From: Rhizobium sp. SL86
GTDB lineage: Bacteria; Pseudomonadota; Alphaproteobacteria; Rhizobiales; Rhizobiaceae
DNA length: 64,000 bases
Direction: 5' to 3'
Assembly (NCBI RefSeq): GCF_026672545.1
Contig: NZ_JAPPRJ010000001.1
Span: 2,171,501 to 2,235,500 of the forward strand
A program made the position numbers and the translations under genes. The notes under the pieces are model-generated. The model ran no database searches, had not been told where the DNA came from, and saw only the letters and a program-made list of their open reading frames with translations. Position 1 is the stretch's first letter. The number at the start of each line of letters is the position of its first letter. Below, piece by piece: positions 41,275-48,988 of this stretch.

Positions 41275-41859
41275 TCAGGACCACCAGGCCAGCACATCGT
41301 CGGTGTCCATCAGCGACAGCTGAACGGAGAAGCGTCGGGCAAAAAGCTCAAGTGAATCGTCGTGTGTCTCGTCGGAGGCGCTGCAGATGGCATCTTTGAC
41401 CAGGATCACGCGGTAACCGAGATCGACGGCCCCGAGAACGGCCGCGAGCACGCAGACATCCGTTTCGCCGCCGGAAATCACCAGCGTTTCCGCCCGGCGA
41501 TCCTGCAGAAACCGGTGCAGTCGCCCATCGAGCCAGGGGGAGTAGATCGGCTTGTCGAAGACGATGGCCGGCGGAACCAGCGATTTCAGCTCGGGCAGGA
41601 TGTCGATCATCTCCTCGCCGAGCGCCGTGCGCGTCATGGTCGACCATTTTTCGAAATAAGGACGCCACATGCCGGGTGCGTCGGCCGGATCCTTCGGCGG
41701 CACGAAGCGGCTCAAGATCGTCCATTCGGGTCTTGCGGATGCCAGCCGCAGCACGGGTTGCCGGACGCGCGCCATCCAGTCGATCCGCCAAGGCGTGTCT
41801 TCGGCAAACATCCGCTGCATGTCGACACAGAGATGGTAACAGATGCCGGGTGGCTGCAT
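41275..41859 (-). CDS. Isochorismatase-like cysteine hydrolase
   Basis: 194 residues. The catalytic triad is visible: Asp in LCVDMQRMFAED, Lys in IVFDKPIYSPW and Cys in VISGGETDVCVLAAVLGAVD, with the cis-peptide-type GGETDVCV loop. Family members hydrolyse isochorismate, nicotinamide, ureidoacrylate or other amides, and the substrate here is open. AAGGAGAGGTCC precedes the ATG at 41859. Two EcfG-type promoters in tandem read toward it (41924-41899 and 41985-41960). Confidence 0.82.
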   Translation of the reverse strand: MQPPGICYHLCVDMQRMFAEDTPWRIDWMARVRQPVLRLASARPEWTILSRFVPPKDPADAPGMWRPYFEKWSTMTRTALGEEMIDILPELKSLVPPAIVFDKPIYSPWLDGRLHRFLQDRRAETLVISGGETDVCVLAAVLGAVDLGYRVILVKDAICSASDETHDDSLELFARRFSVQLSLMDTDDVLAWWS

Positions 41860-41898
41860 GGACCTCTCCTTCTCTTTTGCACGTCTCATCCCTGCGGC

Positions 41899-41924
41899 AA
41901 CCGCGCGCCGCCCCCCAGAGTTCC
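41899..41924 (-). promoter_or_regulatory. EcfG-type promoter, proximal, for the isochorismatase-like gene
   Basis: Minus strand GGAAC (41924-41920), 17 bases, GGTT (41902-41899), 39 bases before the ATG. Confidence 0.55.
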
Positions 41925-41946
41925 TGAGAGGCAGAGTTCCTGAGAG
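41916..41946. repeat. Tandem 15-bp direct repeat containing EcfG -35 elements
   Basis: CAGAGTTCCTGAGAG occurs at 41916-41930 and 41932-41946, identical and one base apart, with a third partial copy (GAGAGTTCC) following. Each copy includes GTTCC, the minus-strand -35 element. Confidence 0.8.
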
Positions 41947-41957
41947 TTCCGGTTACG

Positions 41958-41985
41958 GGAACGATCTGCGCATGGCTGGCGTTCC
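41958..41985. promoter_or_regulatory. Symmetric bidirectional EcfG-type promoter
   Basis: GGAACG, 16 bases, CGTTCC. Read rightwards it is GGAAC (41958-41962), 17 bases, CGTT (41980-41983), toward the gene at 42033. Read leftwards it is GGAAC (41985-41981), 17 bases, CGTT (41963-41960), toward the isochorismatase-like gene. Both readings match the full consensus. Confidence 0.65.
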
Positions 41986-42032
41986 TGGCGGGTCACAAGA
42001 ACCGGCGCTTGGCTGAAACCGGGAGAAGCCCC

Positions 42033-42365
42033 ATGGAAGAACAGTTAAAGATCTATCGTCTCGTGCCGAACGCACCGCTTGACGACCCGCAATGGATGGA
42101 CCGGCCGCCGCAGGGCGAGATCGTCGTTCGGGCACGCACCAGCGGCGACGCGCGTCTGGTGGCGAGCGAAGCGGAGCTGGATTTCACGGAGGTCGATGCC
42201 CTGCCGGCAGAGGGCAATTCCACGGACATGGCAAGCGCCTTCCGCAGCGAAAAGCTCTACACCGTCATAGAGGACGTGAGCGGGCGCTTCAGTGCCGAGG
42301 GACCACGAGAGGTGGTGGAGGGCCGCGTGCGGACCGACACGATCGTGCCGGTGCAGGTGGACTGA
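42033..42365 (+). CDS. Small hypothetical protein
   Basis: 110 residues, soluble and mixed alpha/beta. IYRLVPNAPLDDPQWMDRPP, then VVRARTSGDARLVASEAELD, then MASAFRSEKLYTVIEDVSGR. Similar short proteins are common in rhizobia without a known function, to my recollection. GGGAGAAGCCCC precedes the ATG. Driven by the symmetric EcfG-type promoter. Its stop directly abuts the stop of the convergent gene at 42366 (shared TGATCA). Confidence 0.7.
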   Translation: MEEQLKIYRLVPNAPLDDPQWMDRPPQGEIVVRARTSGDARLVASEAELDFTEVDALPAEGNSTDMASAFRSEKLYTVIEDVSGRFSAEGPREVVEGRVRTDTIVPVQVD

Positions 42366-42548
42366 TCAGTCGCGCGCCGGCTGGTCCAGCTTTTCGTTCA
42401 GCGCCTTTTGCAGTTCGAGCGCGAGTTGCATCAGCCGGTCCGGCACCGGCTCCTTCTCGATTGCAGCAAGAAGATGGGCGACCTTGCCGCTTACCTTGTT
42501 GCCGAGCACGGTCTTCGCATCTACATTCGAACCCGTCATGTCTGCCAT
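42366..42548 (-). CDS. Small helical hypothetical protein
   Basis: 60 residues, amphipathic and helical (VSGKVAHLLAAIEKEPVPDR, then LMQLALELQKALNEKLDQPA). AGAGGTCAAA precedes the ATG. No EcfG-like site was found upstream, unlike its neighbours. Function unknown. Confidence 0.65.
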   Translation of the reverse strand: MADMTGSNVDAKTVLGNKVSGKVAHLLAAIEKEPVPDRLMQLALELQKALNEKLDQPARD

Positions 42549-42672
42549 TTTGACCTCTTGGAACCTGGCTGCCGCTGCCGCCTGTCGTTTCCGATTGCAG
42601 CAGTACCTTCTAAACTACTGCAAAACCAGAACGGTCCCGATTGTCAATCAGATCTCTTCACAGCAAGAAGCC

Positions 42673-42692
42673 CGGCTGCAGTTCTGCAGCCG
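42673..42692. terminator. Hairpin after the 42724 gene
   Basis: CGGCTGCA and TGCAGCCG form a perfect 8-bp stem with a four-base loop, 31 bases beyond the stop of the minus-strand gene. No strong T-run. Confidence 0.35.
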
Positions 42693-42723
42693 AGCTGTGT
42701 CTTCTTGGACCGTTCCTGAGATA

Positions 42724-43350
<627 letters not shown>

Positions 43351-43434
43351 TCAACCGCAATCCTCAGCTTTTGTTCCTTATCGGACAAAGGCGTAGAAAG
43401 CTTTCACAGCAACTTTCGATCGTCCTTTTTAAGC

Positions 43435-43460
43435 GGAACCAAACGGACAAACGCTGCGTT
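43435..43460 (+). promoter_or_regulatory. EcfG-type promoter of ecfG (autoregulation)
   Basis: GGAAC (43435-43439), 17 bases, CGTT (43457-43460), 43 bases before the GTG start of the sigma-factor gene. Full consensus. Confidence 0.7.
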
Positions 43461-43503
43461 TGCCACCGACATCCACCCAAGGAATTTGGAGAGGTTTGCA
43501 ACG

Positions 43504-44004
43504 GTGCCTGATACACAGTTGAGTGGCGACCCTGCACGCGCAGATATTGTCAAGCTCATCCCCGCCCTTCGCGCCTTCGCCCGAACCTTTTGCCGAAACT
43601 CGTCCGACGCGGACGATCTCGTGCAGGAGACGTTGATGAAGGCTTTGGCCAATCTCGACAAATTTGAGCCCGGAACCAAGCTCAAATCCTGGCTTTTCAC
43701 CATCATGCGCAATACCTTCTATACCCGCGCCAAGGTTCTCGGACGGGAGGCCCCGGGGCTGGAGGAATGCGTGTCCGGTGATACGCCGATGGAGGCGACG
43801 CAGGAGGTTCAGGCCCGAGCCCGCGAGGTTCAGCAGGCGCTAACGCGGCTGCCGCCGCATTATCGCGAGGTCCTGACGCTCGTGGCGATCCTTGGCGAAA
43901 GTTACGAATCCGCCGCCGAGATCTGCGACTGTGCCGTCGGCACCGTCAAGAGCCGGCTCAACCGGGCGCGGCACCAGATCCTGCAGGAGCTCGGCGAGGA
44001 ATAA
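43504..44004 (+). CDS. ecfG: ECF15 (EcfG) general stress response sigma factor
   Basis: 166 residues, the minimal ECF layout. Sigma region 2 (about 15-80) contains LIPALRAFARTFCRNSSDAD, DLVQETLMKALANLDKF and SWLFTIMRNTFYTRAK. Region 4 (about 105-160) contains ALTRLPPHYREVLTLVAILG, the EcfG-typical YESAAEICDCAVGTVKSRLN and RARHQIL. EcfG directs RNA polymerase to GGAAC/CGTT promoters and is normally held by NepR and released by PhyR. Neither is encoded here, so this looks like a secondary EcfG copy. GTG at 43504 has GGAGAGG upstream. Its own promoter matches the EcfG consensus. Confidence 0.85.
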   Translation: MPDTQLSGDPARADIVKLIPALRAFARTFCRNSSDADDLVQETLMKALANLDKFEPGTKLKSWLFTIMRNTFYTRAKVLGREAPGLEECVSGDTPMEATQEVQARAREVQQALTRLPPHYREVLTLVAILGESYESAAEICDCAVGTVKSRLNRARHQILQELGEE

Positions 44005-44182
44005 AACGCTCATGTTGCGGCCAGAGGACTGGCGTCTGCTTTAGATCCCCGCGAACCGTGCCGCTGTGTCTCGCCAAGGAGGCCGGCATACCGGGTGCCG
44101 TCGTGCAGGAGCGTGCACATCCTCCTGCCTCCGAACTGCCCCTTCGGCGCTAGGTTCCCGATTTTGCGGCGTCTCGAAGCCT

Positions 44183-44207
44183 GGAACAAAATCTGACCTG
44201 TACGGTT
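44183..44207 (+). promoter_or_regulatory. EcfG-type promoter upstream of gcd
   Basis: GGAAC (44183-44187), 16 bases, GGTT (44204-44207), 81 bases before the gcd start. The rest of 44005-44288 shows no gene. Confidence 0.5.
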
Positions 44208-44288
44208 AACCCCGCGGGTTGCGTGCACGGTTCTGCAGTCAGCCCTTTTCATTCCATCGCCTGAACGTCCGTTTTTGGGATTTTTGAT

Positions 44289-46634
44289 ATGTCCGTTACC
44301 ATCACTGCCATCCTGTTCGCTTTGATCGGGATTGCGTTGGCGGCCGGGGGTGCGCAGCTGCTGATGCTCGGCGGAAGCGTGTATTACCTCATCACCGGCC
44401 TTGCCTTCCTGCTCACCGCCATCCTGCTTTACATGCGCCGGTCGATGGCGCTTCTTTTGTATGCGCTCATCGTCATCGGCTCGCTGCTCTGGGCGGTCTG
44501 GGAGGTCGGGCTGGACTGGTGGCAGCTGGGGCCGCGGGGCGGCGTCATCATCGTTCTCGGCATCTGGCTGCTGATGCCCTGGATCCGCAAGCCGCTCGGG
44601 TTCCAGAGCCCGAATACCGGATTTCGTTATGCGGCGAGCGCCGGTCCTCTGGCGGCGGCGGTTCTCGTGTCCGTCGCCGTTGCCGTCCTGTCGATGTTCA
44701 TCAACACCACGGACATGGAAGGTCGTCTGCCGGAGCAACAGGTGGCGGCCGCTCCCAATCTCGGCGGTGACGTGCCTCCCGGCGAATGGCATCAGTACGG
44801 ACGGACACCCTATGGCCAGCGTTATTCGCCGCTTGACCAGGTGAACGTTGAAAACGTCTCCAACCTTCAGGAGGTCTGGCGCTACCAGACGGGCGACGTG
44901 AAGCTGCCGGAGGATGTCGGCGAAACCACCTATCAGGTGACCCCGCTGAAGGTGGGTAATTCGCTCTATCTCTGCACGCCGCACAACTGGGCGATCGCGA
45001 TCGACGCGACGACCGGCAAGGAGCAGTGGAAATACGATCCCAATGTCGGCCTGAACCCGGATCGTCAGCACCAGACCTGCCGCGGCGTGACCTATTACGC
45101 CGATCCGGCGGCTCAGCCGGGACAGGCCTGCGCCCAGCGCGTTTACCTGCCGACATCCGATGCCCGGCTGATCGCGCTTGACGCCACCAATGGCCAAGTC
45201 TGCACCGGTTTTGCCGAAAACGGGGTCCTTCGCCTCGAACAGGGCATGCCCTATAATCCGGCCGGTTATTATTATTCGACGTCGCCTCCGGTGATTGCTG
45301 CCGGCAAGATCATCATCGGCGGTGCGGTCAACGACAACTATTCGATCCGCTCGCAGTCCGGCGTCATCCGGGCCTTCGACGTCAATTCCGGCCAGCTGAT
45401 CTGGAACTGGGATTCCGGCAATCCGACGGAAACGGCACCGCTGCCGGAGGGGCAGACCTATACGGCCAATTCGCCGAACAGCTGGTCGATCTTCAGCGTC
45501 GATGAGCAGCTCGGCCTCGTTTATATTCCACTCGGCAATCAGGTGCCGGACCAGCTCGGCATGAACCGCTCGGAAAACGTCGAGAAATATTCCTCCTCGA
45601 TCGTCGCGCTCGACATCAACACCGGTGCGGACCGCTGGGTGCGCCAGACGGTGCATCACGATCTCTGGGACATGGACGTACCGGCCCAGCCGGTGCTGCT
45701 GGATCTGACCATGCCGGACGGCGCGCAGATCCCGGCGCTGGTTGGCCCGACCAAGCAGGGCGATATCTACGTCCTCGATCGCCGCAACGGCGAGCCGGTC
45801 AGGCCGATCCGCGAAATTCCGGCGCCGGGTGGTGCGATCCCGGAGGATTTCACGGCGCCCACCCAGCCGATCACGGCGCTCACCTTCCGGCCCCGTACGC
45901 TGGAAGGTCGCGATATGTGGGGTGTCAGCATGTTCGACCAGATGGTGTGCCGCATCCGCCTGAAGCAGCTGAAATATGAAGGGCAGTACACACCGCCTTC
46001 GCTGCAGGGAACGCTCGTTTATCCCGGCAATTTCGGCACCTTCAATTGGGGTTCCGTCGCGGTGGATCCGGAACGCATGGTGATGTTCGGTATGCCGACC
46101 TATCTCGCCTTCACCTCGCAGCTTGTGCCGCGTGCTGATGTGCCGCCGAAGGGAGCCGACGAAAAAGCCTCCGAACAGGGCTTGAACCGCAACGAAGGGG
46201 CACCTTACGCCGTGAAGATGGGTCCCTTCCTCGGGCCGCTGCAGATCCCCTGCCAGGCGCCGCCATGGGGTTATGTCGCGGGCGCCGACCTGCGCACGGG
46301 CGAAATCGCCTACAAAAAGAAGAACGGCACCGTCTACGACATGACGCCGCTGCCGCTGCCCTTCAAGCTCGGCGTGCCGGGCATCGGCGGACCGATGATC
46401 ACCAAGGGTGGCGTCGTCTTCCTGGGTGCCGCAGTCGACAACTATCTGCGCGCCTACAACCTGACGAGCGGCGAACAGCTGTGGGAAGCACGCCTGCCGG
46501 CGGGCGGCCAGGCAACTCCGATGACCTATTCCGTCGATGATGGACGCCAGTTCGTCGTGATGGTTGCCGGTGGTCACGGTTCGGTCGGAACGAAACCCGG
46601 CGATTACGTCATCGCCTACGCCCTGCCGCGCTGA
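44289..46634 (+). CDS. gcd: Membrane-bound PQQ-dependent glucose dehydrogenase
   Basis: 781 residues. Five N-terminal membrane helices (about 1-135) precede an eight-bladed propeller: GEWHQYGRTPYGQRYSPLDQ, YLCTPHNWAIAIDATTGKEQ, VHHDLWDMDVPAQPVLLDL and WGYVAGADLRTGEIAYKK. It oxidises glucose to gluconolactone in the periplasm and passes electrons to ubiquinone. PQQ must come from elsewhere, as no pqq genes are in view. In rhizobia it supports acidification and phosphate release. A strong terminator follows. Confidence 0.9.
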   Translation: MSVTITAILFALIGIALAAGGAQLLMLGGSVYYLITGLAFLLTAILLYMRRSMALLLYALIVIGSLLWAVWEVGLDWWQLGPRGGVIIVLGIWLLMPWIRKPLGFQSPNTGFRYAASAGPLAAAVLVSVAVAVLSMFINTTDMEGRLPEQQVAAAPNLGGDVPPGEWHQYGRTPYGQRYSPLDQVNVENVSNLQEVWRYQTGDVKLPEDVGETTYQVTPLKVGNSLYLCTPHNWAIAIDATTGKEQWKYDPNVGLNPDRQHQTCRGVTYYADPAAQPGQACAQRVYLPTSDARLIALDATNGQVCTGFAENGVLRLEQGMPYNPAGYYYSTSPPVIAAGKIIIGGAVNDNYSIRSQSGVIRAFDVNSGQLIWNWDSGNPTETAPLPEGQTYTANSPNSWSIFSVDEQLGLVYIPLGNQVPDQLGMNRSENVEKYSSSIVALDINTGADRWVRQTVHHDLWDMDVPAQPVLLDLTMPDGAQIPALVGPTKQGDIYVLDRRNGEPVRPIREIPAPGGAIPEDFTAPTQPITALTFRPRTLEGRDMWGVSMFDQMVCRIRLKQLKYEGQYTPPSLQGTLVYPGNFGTFNWGSVAVDPERMVMFGMPTYLAFTSQLVPRADVPPKGADEKASEQGLNRNEGAPYAVKMGPFLGPLQIPCQAPPWGYVAGADLRTGEIAYKKKNGTVYDMTPLPLPFKLGVPGIGGPMITKGGVVFLGAAVDNYLRAYNLTSGEQLWEARLPAGGQATPMTYSVDDGRQFVVMVAGGHGSVGTKPGDYVIAYALPR

Positions 46635-46660
46635 CGCGTCAGCCCGGCAAATCAGCAGGA

Positions 46661-46693
46661 AAAACCCGGGGAGGTGTCGCCTTCCCGGGTTTT
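46661..46693 (+). terminator. Intrinsic terminator after gcd
   Basis: AAAACCCGGG and CCCGGGTTTT form a 10-bp stem with an inner AGG/CCT extension, ending in TTTT. Symmetric enough to serve the convergent BON gene. Confidence 0.75.
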
Positions 46694-46718
46694 CTGTATC
46701 GGCTGTTTTGGTGGCACG

Positions 46719-46991
46719 CTACGGCTGGCGGGCGCGCAGGTCGTGCTCGGTTGCTGAGACGCCGGGGACGGAAAGCGCGACTTCTTCCGCCCGCACGACC
46801 TCACCGGCCAACAGCACGGTGCCGCGAAGGGTGACCACGGAACCGTCGACGATCACGCTGACATCGGTCGCATCAAGGCCGCCGGCGCTGGCGAGTGCCG
46901 AGGCCACGTTGGTTTCCAGCACGGCATCCGGCGGAAATTCCTGCTCCACGACCGGCTCTTCCTCGTGAAAACTCTGGGGCTTGAACACCAT
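46719..46991 (-). CDS. BON-domain protein
   Basis: 90 residues. The BON fold covers the C-terminal 65 (LETNVASALASAGGLDATDV, then VSVIVDGSVVTLRGTVLLAG with the conserved Gly-x-Val-x-Leu-x-Gly, and AEEVALSVPGV). The N-terminus has no signal peptide, so a cytoplasmic location is likely. AGGAGAACCAGCC precedes the ATG at 46991. An EcfG-like site with a one-base change in the -35 (CGAAC 47048-47044, 17 bases, CGTT 47026-47023) is upstream. BON proteins are associated with stress and phospholipid binding. Confidence 0.75.
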   Translation of the reverse strand: MVFKPQSFHEEEPVVEQEFPPDAVLETNVASALASAGGLDATDVSVIVDGSVVTLRGTVLLAGEVVRAEEVALSVPGVSATEHDLRARQP

Positions 46992-47116
46992 GGCTGGTTC
47001 TCCTGTTGTGGGTGTGTCCTCCAACGCCGCAGGAGGGACAAAGGTTCGCGCGAGGCTCTGCCATTCCACCGCCTCACGCGCCGTCTCCACGGAGCTTCGC
47101 ATTGACAGGAGCCGAG

Positions 47117-47166
47117 TGCCGAGTTATGACTGACGAAATTCAAAATTCGTCAGTCATAACTCGGCA
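47117..47166. promoter_or_regulatory. 50-bp inverted repeat upstream of the TetR gene
   Basis: Two perfect 21-base arms (47117-47137 and 47146-47166, beginning TGCCGAGTTATGACTGACGA) flank eight bases. The right arm ends six bases before the tetR ATG. It is very probably the operator for the TetR-family regulator and may form a hairpin in the leader RNA. Confidence 0.65.
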
Positions 47167-47172
47167 GCCCCC

Positions 47173-47778
47173 ATGAGCGATGTGTCCGCACAACCGACCG
47201 ATGCCGCCCGCCAGGAAAATGTCGGGAAGATCCTTGATGCGGCCGAGCGTCTCTTCAAGCATTACGGTTATGCCAAGACCAATGTGGCGGACATTGCGCG
47301 CGAACTGTCGATGTCGCCCGCCAACATCTACCGCTTCTTTTCCTCCAAGGCCGAGATCCATCAGGCGCTGGCACGGCGTATGCTGAATGCCCAGTATGAG
47401 GTGGTGAAGGAGAATGCCAGCGGTGGAGGGTCTGCGGAAGAGCGGCTGAAAAGCCACCTGCTTTTGGTCCATCGCATCACGGTGGAGACCATGCTCGAAG
47501 AAGAGCGGGTGCATGAAATGGTGCTTGTTGCTCTCGACCAGCAATGGCCGGTCATCGAAGAACATCTGTCACGCATGCGGGCGCTGGTGGCCGATCTGAT
47601 CCGTGACGGTATCCGGTCCGGCGAGTTTCGCGAGCAGGATCCGTCGTTGGCGGCGGAATGTTTCCTGTGTTGCGGTGTCTCGCTCTGCCACCCGCAACTG
47701 GTCGCCAAGAAGATCGCATATGATGAAGCCATCACGCCGGATATCCTGGCGGATTTTGTGATTAAAGCATTGAAATAG
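47173..47778 (+). CDS. TetR-family transcriptional regulator of the RND pump
   Basis: 201 residues. The N-terminal helix-turn-helix region reads ILDAAERLFKHYGYAKTNVA then DIARELSMSPANIYRFFSSK, closely matching TetR/AcrR. The C-terminal ligand domain is helical with no obvious motif. A large inverted repeat abuts the start codon, indicating autoregulation. It precedes the membrane-fusion and RND genes on the same strand with a 42-base gap, so it probably represses them. Confidence 0.88.
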   Translation: MSDVSAQPTDAARQENVGKILDAAERLFKHYGYAKTNVADIARELSMSPANIYRFFSSKAEIHQALARRMLNAQYEVVKENASGGGSAEERLKSHLLLVHRITVETMLEEERVHEMVLVALDQQWPVIEEHLSRMRALVADLIRDGIRSGEFREQDPSLAAECFLCCGVSLCHPQLVAKKIAYDEAITPDILADFVIKALK

Positions 47779-47820
47779 TCACGATCGGCCCTCGTGGCCA
47801 TCTTTCGGAGGAAGCCGCTT

Positions 47821-48957
47821 ATGTCGGTCACAGGGTTTGCGCACTGGAAGAACCTTGCGCTCGGGCTTGCCCTCATCGGGCTTGCCGGCTGCAGTCAGGA
47901 AAAGGCCGAGGCGCCGGAGGTGGTCCGTCCCGTCAAGGTGGTCGAGGTGACGAAGCCTGACGAAGGGCGGGTCCTGCAATATTCCGGCTCGATCCGTGCG
48001 CGCACCGAAATCGCCATGGGGTTCCGGGTTGATGGCAAGGTCACGCAGCGGCTTGTCGATGTGGGCCAGCGGGTGAAGCCCGGTGACGTTCTCGCCCGTC
48101 TCGATCCCATCGATTACGAACTGTCGGTCCGGCAGGCGGAAGCGCAGCTTGCCTCGGCTGAAAAGCAGGTGGAAATCTCCCGCCTTGCACTCAACCGCGT
48201 GCAGATCCTGCAGGAAAAGAGCATCACCTCGCAATCGACGCTGGAACAGAGCCAGCTGGCCTATGATCAGGCCGTGTCCTCACGCGATGCGGCAAAGTCT
48301 GCCTTGGAACAGGCGGAAAACCGTGTCGCCTATACGGTGCTGACCTCCGATGTCGATGGCATCGTCACCGCGACGAGTGCGGAAGCCGGCCAGGTGGTTG
48401 CCGCCGGTTCGCCGGTCGTCACGGTCGCGCAGGATGGCGCCAAGGAGGTGGCGATTGCCGTGCCGGAAACAGATATCGGCGAGTTCCGTGCCGGGAAGAC
48501 GGTCAATGCCGGCTTCTGGTCCCATGCGAACCTGGCGCTCGAGGGCAAGGTCCGCGAAATCGCCGGCAGTGCCGACAGCCAGTCGCGCACCTTTGCGGTT
48601 CGGATCAGCCTGCCGGATGACCCGAACGTTCTTCTGGGCATGACGGCGAGCGTTTCCGTCAAAACGGATGATGCGCAGCCGGCCTTCGTTCTGCCTCTTG
48701 CGGCTCTGTCGCGCCAGGGCGACCAGGCGGTCGTATGGTTGGTAGACCGCCAGACGGAAACGGTGAAGCAACGACCGGTCACGGTTGCCGGTTTTGCCGG
48801 CGATGGCGTGCGGGTGACGCAGGGCATTGCCGCGGGCGATCTCGTGGTGGCTGCCGGCACGCAGTTCATGCGTGAAGACATGAAGGTGCGCCTTTACGAA
48901 GCAGGCGTGCGCAGCGCGCAGGAGCCGGTGGCTCCCGCCTCTTTGACACAATCCTGA
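47821..48957 (+). CDS. RND efflux membrane-fusion lipoprotein
   Basis: 378 residues. The lipoprotein signal ends in LAGC (Cys24 from ATG 47821, with GGAGG upstream). The adaptor core shows the biotinyl-lipoyl half LVDVGQRVKPGDVLARLDPI, a coiled-coil hairpin (ASAEKQVEISRLALNRVQIL) and the second half YTVLTSDVDGIVTATSAEAG. It links the inner-membrane pump to an outer-membrane channel. No TolC-like gene is present in the cluster. Confidence 0.88.
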   Translation: MSVTGFAHWKNLALGLALIGLAGCSQEKAEAPEVVRPVKVVEVTKPDEGRVLQYSGSIRARTEIAMGFRVDGKVTQRLVDVGQRVKPGDVLARLDPIDYELSVRQAEAQLASAEKQVEISRLALNRVQILQEKSITSQSTLEQSQLAYDQAVSSRDAAKSALEQAENRVAYTVLTSDVDGIVTATSAEAGQVVAAGSPVVTVAQDGAKEVAIAVPETDIGEFRAGKTVNAGFWSHANLALEGKVREIAGSADSQSRTFAVRISLPDDPNVLLGMTASVSVKTDDAQPAFVLPLAALSRQGDQAVVWLVDRQTETVKQRPVTVAGFAGDGVRVTQGIAAGDLVVAAGTQFMREDMKVRLYEAGVRSAQEPVAPASLTQS

Positions 48958-48988
48958 AAAACGCCGTCCAGCACAGGAAACCGCCGCC

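Noticed and set aside
47126..47176. A 16-codon frame inside the TetR operator palindrome whose stop overlaps the tetR start (ATGA), like a leader peptide.
   Set aside because: There is no ribosome site, and its sequence is dictated by the inverted repeat, so coincidence is more likely.
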